From: Opitutia bacterium UBA4506 | Lineage (GTDB): Bacteria > Verrucomicrobiota > Verrucomicrobiia > Opitutales > Puniceicoccaceae | Assembly: GCA_002388665.1 (NCBI GenBank) | Contig: DGMY01000027.1 | Span: 2,888-66,887 of the forward strand | Direction: 5' to 3' | Length of the DNA stretch: 64,000 bases | In this document: positions 1 through 7,709 of the stretch, piece by piece | How positions within the stretch are numbered: the first letter of the stretch is position 1 | Layout of the letters: every line of letters starts with the position of its first letter | The notes under the pieces: model-generated | Seen by the model: the letters and a program-made list of their open reading frames with translations, nothing else | The model's database searches: none | What the model was told of the DNA's origin: nothing | Program-made: the position numbers and the translations under genes

Positions 1-627
1 TACAGGGAAGCTCATTCTGATTTATTCATCCAACAGTAGTTTTTAGTGTACTTTTTGAACCGTAACCGGTGCTCACCTGGTAGGCAATCAGAATCTTACA
101 ACCCACACATCTCATTACCAATCAACCCATTAGACAAATTCCCTGCACCAACGTTCGTAAAGTCGCGGGCGCATTGGGTCAAAATGTCTCCGAACACGCA
201 CGCGCGCGGCTATAATATGTGCTCGGGAATCCTGGGCATGGCTCGAGATGGAGAGGAGGTTGTTGATTCGCCGAAGATCGGAGGCTTCCGCGTCCGTTTC
301 ACGGAGAATTCCGGGGTCGTTGGTCGGCTTGGATCCCGCTATTGTGAATCTCAGCCAGGATCGGGCTTCGGGATCTGGGTCGTTGGGCAAACTGTGCGCG
401 GGACCGACCGCCGCCGATGTGGAACCATGGACGGGAGCTGGGTGGCTTGACGGGCCCAGATCTCCTGCTGGAGATGACTGTCCGATCATCCGGGACGAAC
501 CTGTATCCTGGGGAGGGTGCCCTGCTTTCGAGAAAAATTCTCCTTTAACGCAGTTTTCTAATATTTTCTCGGATCCGGTGACGTTTTTCCTTGCCGTACC
601 CTCCTGAAAATATACTTTTCTCCGCTT
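1..627. other. Gene-free stretch with one candidate promoter
   Basis: I see no convincing gene in these 627 bases; the open frames on both strands have no recognisable motif and unnatural composition. A perfect TATAAT lies at 211-216, without a good -35 box upstream (the 17-bp position reads CTCCGA). Downstream the DNA is GC-rich and can fold locally, for example ATCTCC at 460-465 against GGAGAT at 470-475 with loop tgct. I checked for tmRNA, RNase P RNA and SRP RNA core motifs and did not find them. It may hold the end of an upstream transcription unit, a small RNA, or nothing. Confidence 0.4.
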
Positions 628-825
628 ATGTCTGAAAACGAAGGCACAGAATCAACTGTCACAAATCCTAGCGACCTTACTTTCCGCGATACCGAGGAAC
701 TCACCCGTTTTGTCACCGACACGGGTAAAATTCTTCCGCGTAAATACACAGGTCTGACCGCTAAACAGCAGCGCCACATCTCCCGGGTGATTAAACAATC
801 CCGGTCGATGCTGCTGATGAAGTAG
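628..825 (+). CDS. rpsR: 30S ribosomal protein S18
   Basis: Small-subunit ribosomal protein that binds the platform of the 30S particle with S6. The 65-residue product carries the S18 core, including ILPRKYTGLTAKQQRHIS at about residues 36-53, followed by a basic helix. The acidic N-terminal tail of about 20 residues is less conserved, as is usual in the family, and the total is slightly shorter than the common 70-80 residues. The usual neighbours rpsF, ssb and rplI are absent. No clear Shine-Dalgarno precedes the ATG; a TATACT at 611-616 would place a start of transcription very close to the start codon. Confidence 0.93.
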   Translation: MSENEGTESTVTNPSDLTFRDTEELTRFVTDTGKILPRKYTGLTAKQQRHISRVIKQSRSMLLMK

Positions 826-856
826 TCGGATTTTCCGGCAGGAAACGCGACTCCCC

Positions 857-1834
857 ATGCATCGACTCAGGGGCGGGGATGCTGGTGCGCTAAAAGCAGC
901 AGCAGATCTCCTCCAACGCGGCGAACTCGTCGCGGTCCCTACAGAAACGGTGTATGGCTTGGCCGCGCACGCTAGAGACGAGGTCGCAGTCCGGTCCATT
1001 TTCACGGTAAAAGGGCGTCCTCTCCTCGACCCTCTGATTGTCCATTTTGCCTCACTGGAGCAAGTCTCCCAGGTGTGTGAGGTATCCTCGGCGAGCCAAC
1101 TACTCGCAGATCGATTCTGGCCGGGCCCGCTGACGTTGGTACTCCCCCGCAAAGCGGATTGCCCGATACCCGATCTGGTGTCAGCCGGAAAACCTACGCT
1201 CGCCGTCCGCATTCCGGCACACCCCCTCTTCCGCCAATTGCTCCAAGAGAGCCAACTACCCCTCGCCGCTCCCAGCGCGAACCCATTTGGGTACATTAGC
1301 CCCACGCGGCCTGAACATGTGGAGGATTCTCTCAAAACAGGAGTAGCGGCGGTTCTTGATGGTGGCCCGTGTGAACACGGTGTGGAATCGACCATTATCG
1401 AGGTCACCGCTGAGGGCCGGGTGAGGCTACTGCGCCCCGGTCCCCTCTCACTAGAGTCCATTCTCGCTCTTCCCGGGATTGAGGAAGCTGGCGCTGAGCC
1501 GTTAGACGATACTGCGCCCGTTGCGCCAGGGATGCTCAAGAGCCACTACCGCCCTTCAAAAGGAATCCTCCTATTTACAGGTTCTCCGACAAACGCAGCC
1601 CCTGGCGATGCCGTGGTCTTCCTGGCCCGACCGGAGAACCCTGCAGCCCATCAATTTTGGCTCAGCGAACGAGGAGATGAGGGCGAGATCGCTCACAACC
1701 TGTTTCACCTACTTCGTCAGCTCGACGGGATGGCCGAAATCGCGCGCGTCTATGTCGAGATGCCCGAATCCAATGCAGGCGTCCTCAAAGCAGTCCGTGA
1801 CCGGCTAAACCGAGCCGCCACGCCTCCGGATTGA
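857..1834 (+). CDS. L-threonylcarbamoyladenylate synthase (Sua5/YwlC type)
   Basis: Makes threonylcarbamoyl-AMP from threonine, bicarbonate and ATP for the t6A37 modification of ANN-decoding tRNAs. The 325-residue product has the YrdC fold (about 8-200) with PTETVYGL at 28-35, the KGRP motif at 52-55 and STIIEV near residue 178. A C-terminal Sua5 domain follows, so this is the long Sua5 form rather than short TsaC. It lies 31 bp after rpsR on the same strand, and co-transcription is plausible as both act in translation. The ATG start gives a normal N-terminus. Confidence 0.93.
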   Translation: MHRLRGGDAGALKAAADLLQRGELVAVPTETVYGLAAHARDEVAVRSIFTVKGRPLLDPLIVHFASLEQVSQVCEVSSASQLLADRFWPGPLTLVLPRKADCPIPDLVSAGKPTLAVRIPAHPLFRQLLQESQLPLAAPSANPFGYISPTRPEHVEDSLKTGVAAVLDGGPCEHGVESTIIEVTAEGRVRLLRPGPLSLESILALPGIEEAGAEPLDDTAPVAPGMLKSHYRPSKGILLFTGSPTNAAPGDAVVFLARPENPAAHQFWLSERGDEGEIAHNLFHLLRQLDGMAEIARVYVEMPESNAGVLKAVRDRLNRAATPPD

Positions 1835-1863
1835 GGAGAAGGAGAGCTGAGAGGCTCCTCAAT
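1830..1863 (+). terminator. Stem-loop at the end of the Sua5 gene
   Basis: A perfect 9-bp inverted repeat (ATTGAGGAG at 1830-1838 and CTCCTCAAT at 1855-1863) overlaps the stop codon. It is followed by AAAATCC rather than a T run. It could stop transcription or protect the 3' end of the rpsR-Sua5 message; without a U-tract, intrinsic termination is uncertain. Confidence 0.4.
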
Positions 1864-1948
1864 AAAATCCTGCCTTTCAATACCTCGTCGAATGCGATGT
1901 GATAGCCCTATCGGTTAGGGCGACTGGGGCGTATCCGACCTTATAGAA

Positions 1949-3028
1949 ATGAAAATCTCAGGGAAAAGCATCGATCGGGCTGGCAACGTACTCCGCAAGA
2001 AGGAGTCAGAACGAACGGAAGAAGAATTCTCAGAGGCGATCGAAATCCTCTCGCACTGGAGGTTCAGCCATGAAAAGCCGCTGGACTCGGCCTTCAGCGT
2101 ATTGGAGGAGGTAACCCTCAAGAAAGACAAAAACGCGATTTTTGCGAAGCGGCTGAAGAGAGCGCCCTCTATCGCAAAGAAGCTGAGGCGATTTGACGGG
2201 ATGACACTGCGGAGTATGCAGGATATTGGCGGGTGCCGGGCGGTACTCTCCAGTGAGAAGAAGCTGACTCAGGTTCTCCGCGAACTCAAAAAGCTGACCC
2301 AGTTCAAATGGAAGAATGGATTGGCCAAGGTCAATGACTACATCAAGCACCCGAAACCGGACGGCTACCGAAGCATTCACCTCATCGGGAAGTTCACGAA
2401 TCTGGACGGGGAGACCAGGCGGATCGAGATCCAGCTGCGGACCTACATCCAGCACCACTGGGCAACGGCCCTGGAGATCGTCGACCTATTCACAGGGCAA
2501 GCCCTCAAATCCAACGAAGGGGAAGAGGATTGGAAGCACTTTTTCTCGAGCGTGAGTGAGCAGTTCGCCCTGATGGACGAGATCCACCTCTACCAGGACC
2601 TACCGCGAAATCGTAAGTTCTTTTCGTATCGACAGAAGCTCAGACAGCACAGAAGCACACACTTCGAATCAAAGAACAGAACCCAGATTCTAGCAAAGAA
2701 GCTAAAGGTGTTGAAGAAGCTGGACGCGTTCTCGAACTCTCTAAAGATCATCGATAAGAAACTGACTGACCAAAGCCAAAGCGGTTACGTACTCCTCAGG
2801 ATCGAGATCCCGAAAACCACCCTCCATTCGTTCATATTCAGTTCGCAGGACGCCATCAAAGCGGAGAAGATGTACAAGGATTTCGAGAAGGAGTTCTCGA
2901 ATGAGGAAGATACGGTGGTCGCCCTGGTCTCCACAACATCAGTCGGCGACATCAAGGATGCGTATCCCAACTACTTCGCTGATTCGACAGAGTTCATCCA
3001 CCACTTGAACTTCATCCTTCAAGCGTAG
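1949..3028 (+). CDS. RelA/SpoT-domain nucleotidyltransferase, orphan
   Basis: A 359-residue stand-alone protein with a (p)ppGpp-synthetase-like domain and no HD hydrolase, TGS or ACT domain. The synthetase motifs look intact: RLKRAPSI at 68-75, DIGGCR at 92-97, DYIKHPKPDGYRSIH at 130-144 and EIQLRT at 160-165. The last 150 residues or so are a lysine-rich extension with no motif I recognise. Members of this long single-domain group are annotated only as RelA/SpoT domain proteins. Some related small alarmone synthetases are toxins that pyrophosphorylate tRNA, or phage-defence proteins with a fused neutralising domain. No separate antitoxin gene is adjacent. The gene stands alone and looks slightly more A+T and lysine rich than its neighbours. 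The fold is sure; the product and role are not. Confidence 0.82.
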   Translation: MKISGKSIDRAGNVLRKKESERTEEEFSEAIEILSHWRFSHEKPLDSAFSVLEEVTLKKDKNAIFAKRLKRAPSIAKKLRRFDGMTLRSMQDIGGCRAVLSSEKKLTQVLRELKKLTQFKWKNGLAKVNDYIKHPKPDGYRSIHLIGKFTNLDGETRRIEIQLRTYIQHHWATALEIVDLFTGQALKSNEGEEDWKHFFSSVSEQFALMDEIHLYQDLPRNRKFFSYRQKLRQHRSTHFESKNRTQILAKKLKVLKKLDAFSNSLKIIDKKLTDQSQSGYVLLRIEIPKTTLHSFIFSSQDAIKAEKMYKDFEKEFSNEEDTVVALVSTTSVGDIKDAYPNYFADSTEFIHHLNFILQA

Positions 3029-3041
3029 AGGAGCCTCCGAC

Positions 3042-4457
3042 TCATTCGCTCATCTTCTTCAAATAATTGCCGAAACGCCGCATGACGAACAAGTGGATGC
3101 GGGCCTGGGTGAGCGAGTAGAGCCACCATGGCATCCGGGGGACAAATCCGTGGATCGCAGCGACCAGATAGCCCTCCTCGGGGAAGAGGCGAAACTCGAG
3201 GCGTCCCGGCGGTTCCGGTTTCTGCGACAAGACGCCGCCCGCGATGTAAAACGCTTTTCGGTCGGAGGAATCCCTGGTGTAGGGACTTGGATCGAGCCTG
3301 AGAAGGAGGAGTTTGGGGGCGGTCCAGTTGAAACAGATCGACCCGTCCTCCCTCGGTGCAACATTGAGCAATCCTCGAAACCGCTGGGTCAACCACGTCC
3401 CGTATTCTAAAGAAACCCTCTCAGCATCCCACCCGCTGGGCAATGGAAGCCGCTGCACCGATCGCACCTGCTTCGCCCGCCGAATCTTGGGCCGATCACT
3501 GCGAATGACCTCTTTCCGTGGATTCTCTCTGGGGCGCCCGGCTTCATCGACCGATCGGCGGAGCGAGGATTCAAAGGGGATCGCGTCGCGGCGAATTTCG
3601 TCCAGCAATTCATTCGGGCGGGCACAAAGATCGTGCGACAAACTCTCCAGCAAAGGCCCCGAGAGGGAGGTAGGCACTCCGCCGAAGAGCGAAACCCACC
3701 GCTTGGAGAGAGCAAAGGCGTTCAGCGGAAAGTCCAGATACCGCACCCGGGTACCGAGGATCCGACCCGTCTCCACAATCAACTCCCGGTAGGTCATCGG
3801 CTGATGCCCGCCCAGATCATAAACTCCCTCGGCGAATCTCTCGTCTTCCAAAGACAGGCGAAAGGCCCGAACCACATCAAGGATATCGACGGACTGGGTT
3901 TGCGAGCGGACCCAACGCGGGAGAACCATGATCGGAAGCCGCTTGACCAGGCGAATCAACATCGTAAACGAAGAACCGCCGGGGCCGAAAATCAGGCCAG
4001 CTCGGAGGGCGGTCACCGGGATCGACCGGCTCCTGAGCACCTTCTCGACCTCAAGGCGACTTCTCAAGTGAGGCGATAAACCATCGGACTCCTCGGGGAG
4101 CAACCCTCCCAGGTAGACAATCCTGCGAACGCCGGCCATCTCGGCCGCCCGCACAAAATTGTCCGCTAGCAACAAGTCCAGATCGGCGAAATTCGCCTGA
4201 ACCAATCGAGAAGAAGGACTCATCGAGTGGACAAGATAGAGAGCAAAATCACATCCCTCCAGGGCCTTGGCGACCTTGGGCAAACTGAAGAGATCGCACT
4301 GCTTCCACTCGGTCCCGGCCGAGTCCACTCCCCTTCCTGCGACAGTCGGACTACGGGTCAACCCCCGGAAGCGAAACGCATCGCCCAACTCGGAGCGCAA
4401 GAAAGTACCTACAAATCCACTCGCTCCAGCTATTGCCACAAGCGGACGTGAATCCAT
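3042..4457 (-). CDS. NAD(P)-binding SDR-like protein with C-terminal DUF2867-type domain
   Basis: The N-terminal 280 residues form an atypical extended SDR (NmrA-like) with a Rossmann motif, GASGFVGTFL, close to the start, and a typical LYLVHSM segment. The C-terminal 150 residues resemble the DUF2867 domain often fused to such proteins (WLYSLTQARIHLFV near the end). Substrate and pathway are unknown. I chose the ATG at 4457 because it puts the glycine-rich loop near the N-terminus; a GTG at 4475 adds six residues. Its 3' end faces the RelA/SpoT-domain gene across 13 bp, so the two are convergent. Confidence 0.78.
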   Translation of the reverse strand: MDSRPLVAIAGASGFVGTFLRSELGDAFRFRGLTRSPTVAGRGVDSAGTEWKQCDLFSLPKVAKALEGCDFALYLVHSMSPSSRLVQANFADLDLLLADNFVRAAEMAGVRRIVYLGGLLPEESDGLSPHLRSRLEVEKVLRSRSIPVTALRAGLIFGPGGSSFTMLIRLVKRLPIMVLPRWVRSQTQSVDILDVVRAFRLSLEDERFAEGVYDLGGHQPMTYRELIVETGRILGTRVRYLDFPLNAFALSKRWVSLFGGVPTSLSGPLLESLSHDLCARPNELLDEIRRDAIPFESSLRRSVDEAGRPRENPRKEVIRSDRPKIRRAKQVRSVQRLPLPSGWDAERVSLEYGTWLTQRFRGLLNVAPREDGSICFNWTAPKLLLLRLDPSPYTRDSSDRKAFYIAGGVLSQKPEPPGRLEFRLFPEEGYLVAAIHGFVPRMPWWLYSLTQARIHLFVMRRFGNYLKKMSE

Positions 4458-4678
4458 TTCGGAGGTTGCAACCACGCACTCACCCTATTTCGCCTGACCT
4501 GAAAACACAAACCAGATCCTCAATTCCAGAGCCGATGATTTCCAAGCAACGGAACCATTGGCACCCGAGTCGAAACGGAATCGCACCCTTCTCCAGCAGT
4601 ATAATTGAACACCGCCTCGCAAAATAATTGTTTGAAGCGCTCGGATTGATCATAGTCACACCCTTTATTCGAAGAGAG

Positions 4679-5368
4679 ATGCGACAATTCACACGGACTC
4701 AGATCGTAGCCGGGGGCTGCCTGCTCGCATTTGGTGCCTCTTTTCTGAATACGGGTTTCATCTTGCAGACCGGGACATCGGTCAGCCACCTGACGGGAGA
4801 TATCGCGAGAATCGGCTCCGGGCTCTCCACCGTTGGGCGGGAAAGTAGCGATGACGTAATCAATGTCACCATCGCGACCGTTGGGTTTATCCTCGGCGCC
4901 ACGATCTCTGGGTTCACCCTGCATCATCCCACGATTGAAATTCGAATGCCCTATGGTCGGATATTGACCTGCCTCGGCCTCCTTTTACTCGTAGCCCATC
5001 TTTCCTACTCGTCCTACCCCTTTCTCGCGATTGGAATCGCCAGCGCGGTATGCGGGGCCCAGAACGCGCTCGCGAGTCGGTTTCGAGGACTGGTCCTACG
5101 CACGACGCACCTAACCGGCCTCTTTACCGATCTAGGGATTCATTTGGGCATGAAGCTGCGAAAGCATCGGATTGAAGGGTGGAAATTACTGGTCCCGATC
5201 TGCATCACCCTGTCGTTTCTCCTCGGGGCGATCAGCAGCAGTATGCTAATCCTTTTCTACAACGAGAACTGGATACTAACGGCGGGAATGGCCTACGTGC
5301 TTGGAGGGATTATTTGGAGCGTCTACAAGCGCATGCTAAACAACGCCGACCGGCGAGCTTCCACGTAG
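4679..5368 (+). CDS. DUF1275 (YoaK-like) integral membrane protein
   Basis: A predicted six-to-seven-helix inner-membrane protein of about 229 residues. The early segment GASFLNTGFILQTG followed by VSHLTGDIARIG matches the DUF1275 family, as does the TTHLTGLFTDLG repeat in the second half, which suggests internal duplication. Function is unknown. The ATG at 4679 starts the first helix; a TTG at 4628 would add 17 residues. A TATAAT at 4600-4605 could be a -10 element, though no -35 box is obvious. It diverges from the SDR-like gene. Confidence 0.75.
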   Translation: MRQFTRTQIVAGGCLLAFGASFLNTGFILQTGTSVSHLTGDIARIGSGLSTVGRESSDDVINVTIATVGFILGATISGFTLHHPTIEIRMPYGRILTCLGLLLLVAHLSYSSYPFLAIGIASAVCGAQNALASRFRGLVLRTTHLTGLFTDLGIHLGMKLRKHRIEGWKLLVPICITLSFLLGAISSSMLILFYNENWILTAGMAYVLGGIIWSVYKRMLNNADRRAST

Positions 5369-5446
5369 ACAACACCCGGAATTCACTCTGACTCGGCCGG
5401 ACATTCCTGCCGGGACGCTCCGCCTTGTCTGGATCCTACCGATACG

Positions 5447-6298
5447 CTACGAGAGCGATGCGAGGAGATCGCCCACCTCCTTGCGAAACGACTCCAACAT
5501 CTCAGCGGCAAACGCTTCGACGGTTAACGACTCATCCAGGATCAGCTGAGTGAGGTCGACGGCGTAGGCCACACGAGTGGACTGATCAGTTGAATGGGAA
5601 TCGAAGAACGTGGCATTGGCCAAACGGCGCCCCTCGACCGCCAGATCGTACCGCTTCCCGCCGGTGATCTGTGAATCAAAGACCCCGTTGAGCGCAGCGG
5701 CTAGATTTGGATGCCGATCCAGCCCCTGAACGACTTTCAAGCTGTCCGGAATCCAATCGAGACAGCGCCACACCTCGCAGCCGATCAAACGCTCGGGCCG
5801 ATTATCCTCCGGCAGTCTCAGGATCGCCTCGCGCAGGGCAAGGAAGACACCGATATGCGTGGAGTGCTTATCAAACGGATTGTGGGTATAGACAAATTGC
5901 GGGCGGGAGGCGCGCAGGATCTGCTCGAGTTCATCCACCAAGGAGGAGCGCTTCGAGGAGTCTTTCACCTCCGCACTGGGAAAGCCGAGTTGGGCCATAA
6001 ATCCATATTGCCCCACAACAGCCGCCGTGCGCTGCTCACTCATGCGCACGCCCTTCATCTCCTCATCCGAAACAGTCGCGTAGGGACCGGTACGGGAGCT
6101 GCCCGCACCGTCGGTACAGGTGACACCGCTGAACCATTGGTCCGCTTGCTGGAAACACTCGAGAATCCCATGCAGGGCCATAAACTCGAGATCATCCTGG
6201 TGCGCGCCCACTCCCAAATGAGTGGTACGACTCAGCGCCTCTGAGTTGGACAGCGAATCCGGGATAAACAGATCTGAATGGATTTTAGAAAATTTCAT
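5447..6298 (-). CDS. PIG-L/LmbE family deacetylase, catalytic motifs intact
   Basis: A zinc-dependent N-deacetylase-like protein of 283 residues. The metal-binding motif AHQDD (H33, D35, D36) and the second motif KHSTH (H145, H148) are both present, so it should be active on an N-acetylated sugar or similar substrate. It is the last gene of a minus-strand run with the ROK gene (19 bp upstream) and the NagB/PIG-L fusion. That fused PIG-L domain has lost the same motifs, so this protein may supply the activity. The substrate is not evident; an N-acetylglucosamine derivative is an inference from context. Confidence 0.87.
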   Translation of the reverse strand: MKFSKIHSDLFIPDSLSNSEALSRTTHLGVGAHQDDLEFMALHGILECFQQADQWFSGVTCTDGAGSSRTGPYATVSDEEMKGVRMSEQRTAAVVGQYGFMAQLGFPSAEVKDSSKRSSLVDELEQILRASRPQFVYTHNPFDKHSTHIGVFLALREAILRLPEDNRPERLIGCEVWRCLDWIPDSLKVVQGLDRHPNLAAALNGVFDSQITGGKRYDLAVEGRRLANATFFDSHSTDQSTRVAYAVDLTQLILDESLTVEAFAAEMLESFRKEVGDLLASLS

Positions 6299-6317
6299 GA
6301 GAGAAAATAGATTAGGA

Positions 6318-7709
6318 CTATAAGATCGGGAGTGCGGCAGCGGCGACCGCCTGGCCGTGACGTTTCATCTGTTCATCGGGCATACTCAGGCTGACCTGAT
6401 CGGCCAATTCCGGAAACTCGACCTTTAGGACCTCGCGGGCATTTTCCAGGACAACTTCGCCCCCCTCTCCCGAGGTGACCCGCCCGAGTAGAAGAAGGTG
6501 GCGAAAATCATAAAACTCTCGGTAGTGGGCAACGGTGTACCCCAGGTAGGAACCAATCGTTCGATAGATATCAAAGGCGCGCTCATCCCCCCGCGCGGCC
6601 TCGGCCTGAACGCTCTCCAGTTGTTCGGCAAACGGCAACTCACCGGAAATATCCAAGCCGCTCGCGGGAATCAGGCGGGCAACCGCTTGCTGGGAAAAGT
6701 ACTGGACGCCGCAACCGGCATCTCCACTCCACTCATCGGTCGGTGCGTTGCGGCGGTAATCGACAGGAGCAAAAGCGAGCTCGTTCAACCACCCGGTGAT
6801 CCTCCCCTGCGAATTGACGTAGCCCGCAGCCTGGCTGGTGCCCAGCGAAACTCCAAGGACCGCATTCTCGCCCAGAGACATGGCCCCGGCCAGCGCGGTC
6901 ACGTCACCATCGTTGGCCACGCTGATCGGCACCTTCCACTCGCTCTCCAGGGTCCGGAACAACCCCCGAATATGGCGATCAAAGTCCTCAGCGCTCAACC
7001 CGCGGAAGAGCGAACCGACCCGGGGCTCGTTGTTGATGTAGATACCAGCCGCGCTCCCTCCGATGGCGTCGAGACGCGGCAAGTGGGCAACTGCCCGCTC
7101 GAGACTGTCCCGAATACCGGCCAAGTGGTAGGTCGGTTCGGACTCAAAGTATGGATTCCATTTAATCTCTTCCGAGTGAACCACCTTCCCATCGATAATG
7201 GCCGCACACTTGCGATCGCTGCCGCCGAGATCGAACCCGATCCGGCAGCCGTTGACCTGGTAGGTCATCTCTGCCCGATCGGATTCGGACGGCGCACTCT
7301 CTTTCACCGTTCCCGACTCCACCACCAGCGGTTCTCCAAAAACAGTACCTCCAAGAAAATCGAAATCGAAGGACCGGACTCCCGTCGCACTATACATGGC
7401 AGACAACTGAGCCGCGATCTCCGGTGCTCCCTGAATGACGATACGATGGCCACCCCAAGCCCAAAGCAGAAACTTAACCAAGCGTTCGCTATAGCAGATG
7501 TTCAATTCGGCAAAGTTTGTCCGGTCGGGCAATAGGCGCGTCGAATACCGGCTACAACTCCCGTCGGGCCGGTAGATTCCAAAAACGACCGTGCGCGCAC
7601 CGGAGTGTGAGCTGGCGAGGTCGAGGAAGTTCCGGTTCCACAACGCCGCGGGAACGAAACCGGCATCCAGTACCGGCTGACAGTTAGATTGTACGGATAG
7701 ATCTTTCAT
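6318..7709 (-). CDS. ROK-family sugar kinase-like protein with N-terminal extension
   Basis: The ROK/ASKHA fold begins only at about residue 157 with the phosphate-1 motif DLGGSDRK (160-167), followed by VANDGD near residue 265 with the usual catalytic aspartate, and SLGTSQAAG. The first 150 residues form an extra domain I cannot name. The cysteine-rich zinc motif typical of ROK kinases is not seen; the matching region reads GDAGCGVQYF. It overlaps the fusion gene upstream by four bases, so the two are probably translationally coupled. It may phosphorylate an amino sugar or be a regulatory or diverged member. Confidence 0.82.
   Translation of the reverse strand: MKDLSVQSNCQPVLDAGFVPAALWNRNFLDLASSHSGARTVVFGIYRPDGSCSRYSTRLLPDRTNFAELNICYSERLVKFLLWAWGGHRIVIQGAPEIAAQLSAMYSATGVRSFDFDFLGGTVFGEPLVVESGTVKESAPSESDRAEMTYQVNGCRIGFDLGGSDRKCAAIIDGKVVHSEEIKWNPYFESEPTYHLAGIRDSLERAVAHLPRLDAIGGSAAGIYINNEPRVGSLFRGLSAEDFDRHIRGLFRTLESEWKVPISVANDGDVTALAGAMSLGENAVLGVSLGTSQAAGYVNSQGRITGWLNELAFAPVDYRRNAPTDEWSGDAGCGVQYFSQQAVARLIPASGLDISGELPFAEQLESVQAEAARGDERAFDIYRTIGSYLGYTVAHYREFYDFRHLLLLGRVTSGEGGEVVLENAREVLKVEFPELADQVSLSMPDEQMKRHGQAVAAAALPIL

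Noticed and set aside
652..1539. 295-codon minus-strand frame over the Sua5 gene
   Set aside because: It lies opposite a gene with full family motifs and its translation is Ser/Arg-rich without any motif, typical of an antisense shadow.
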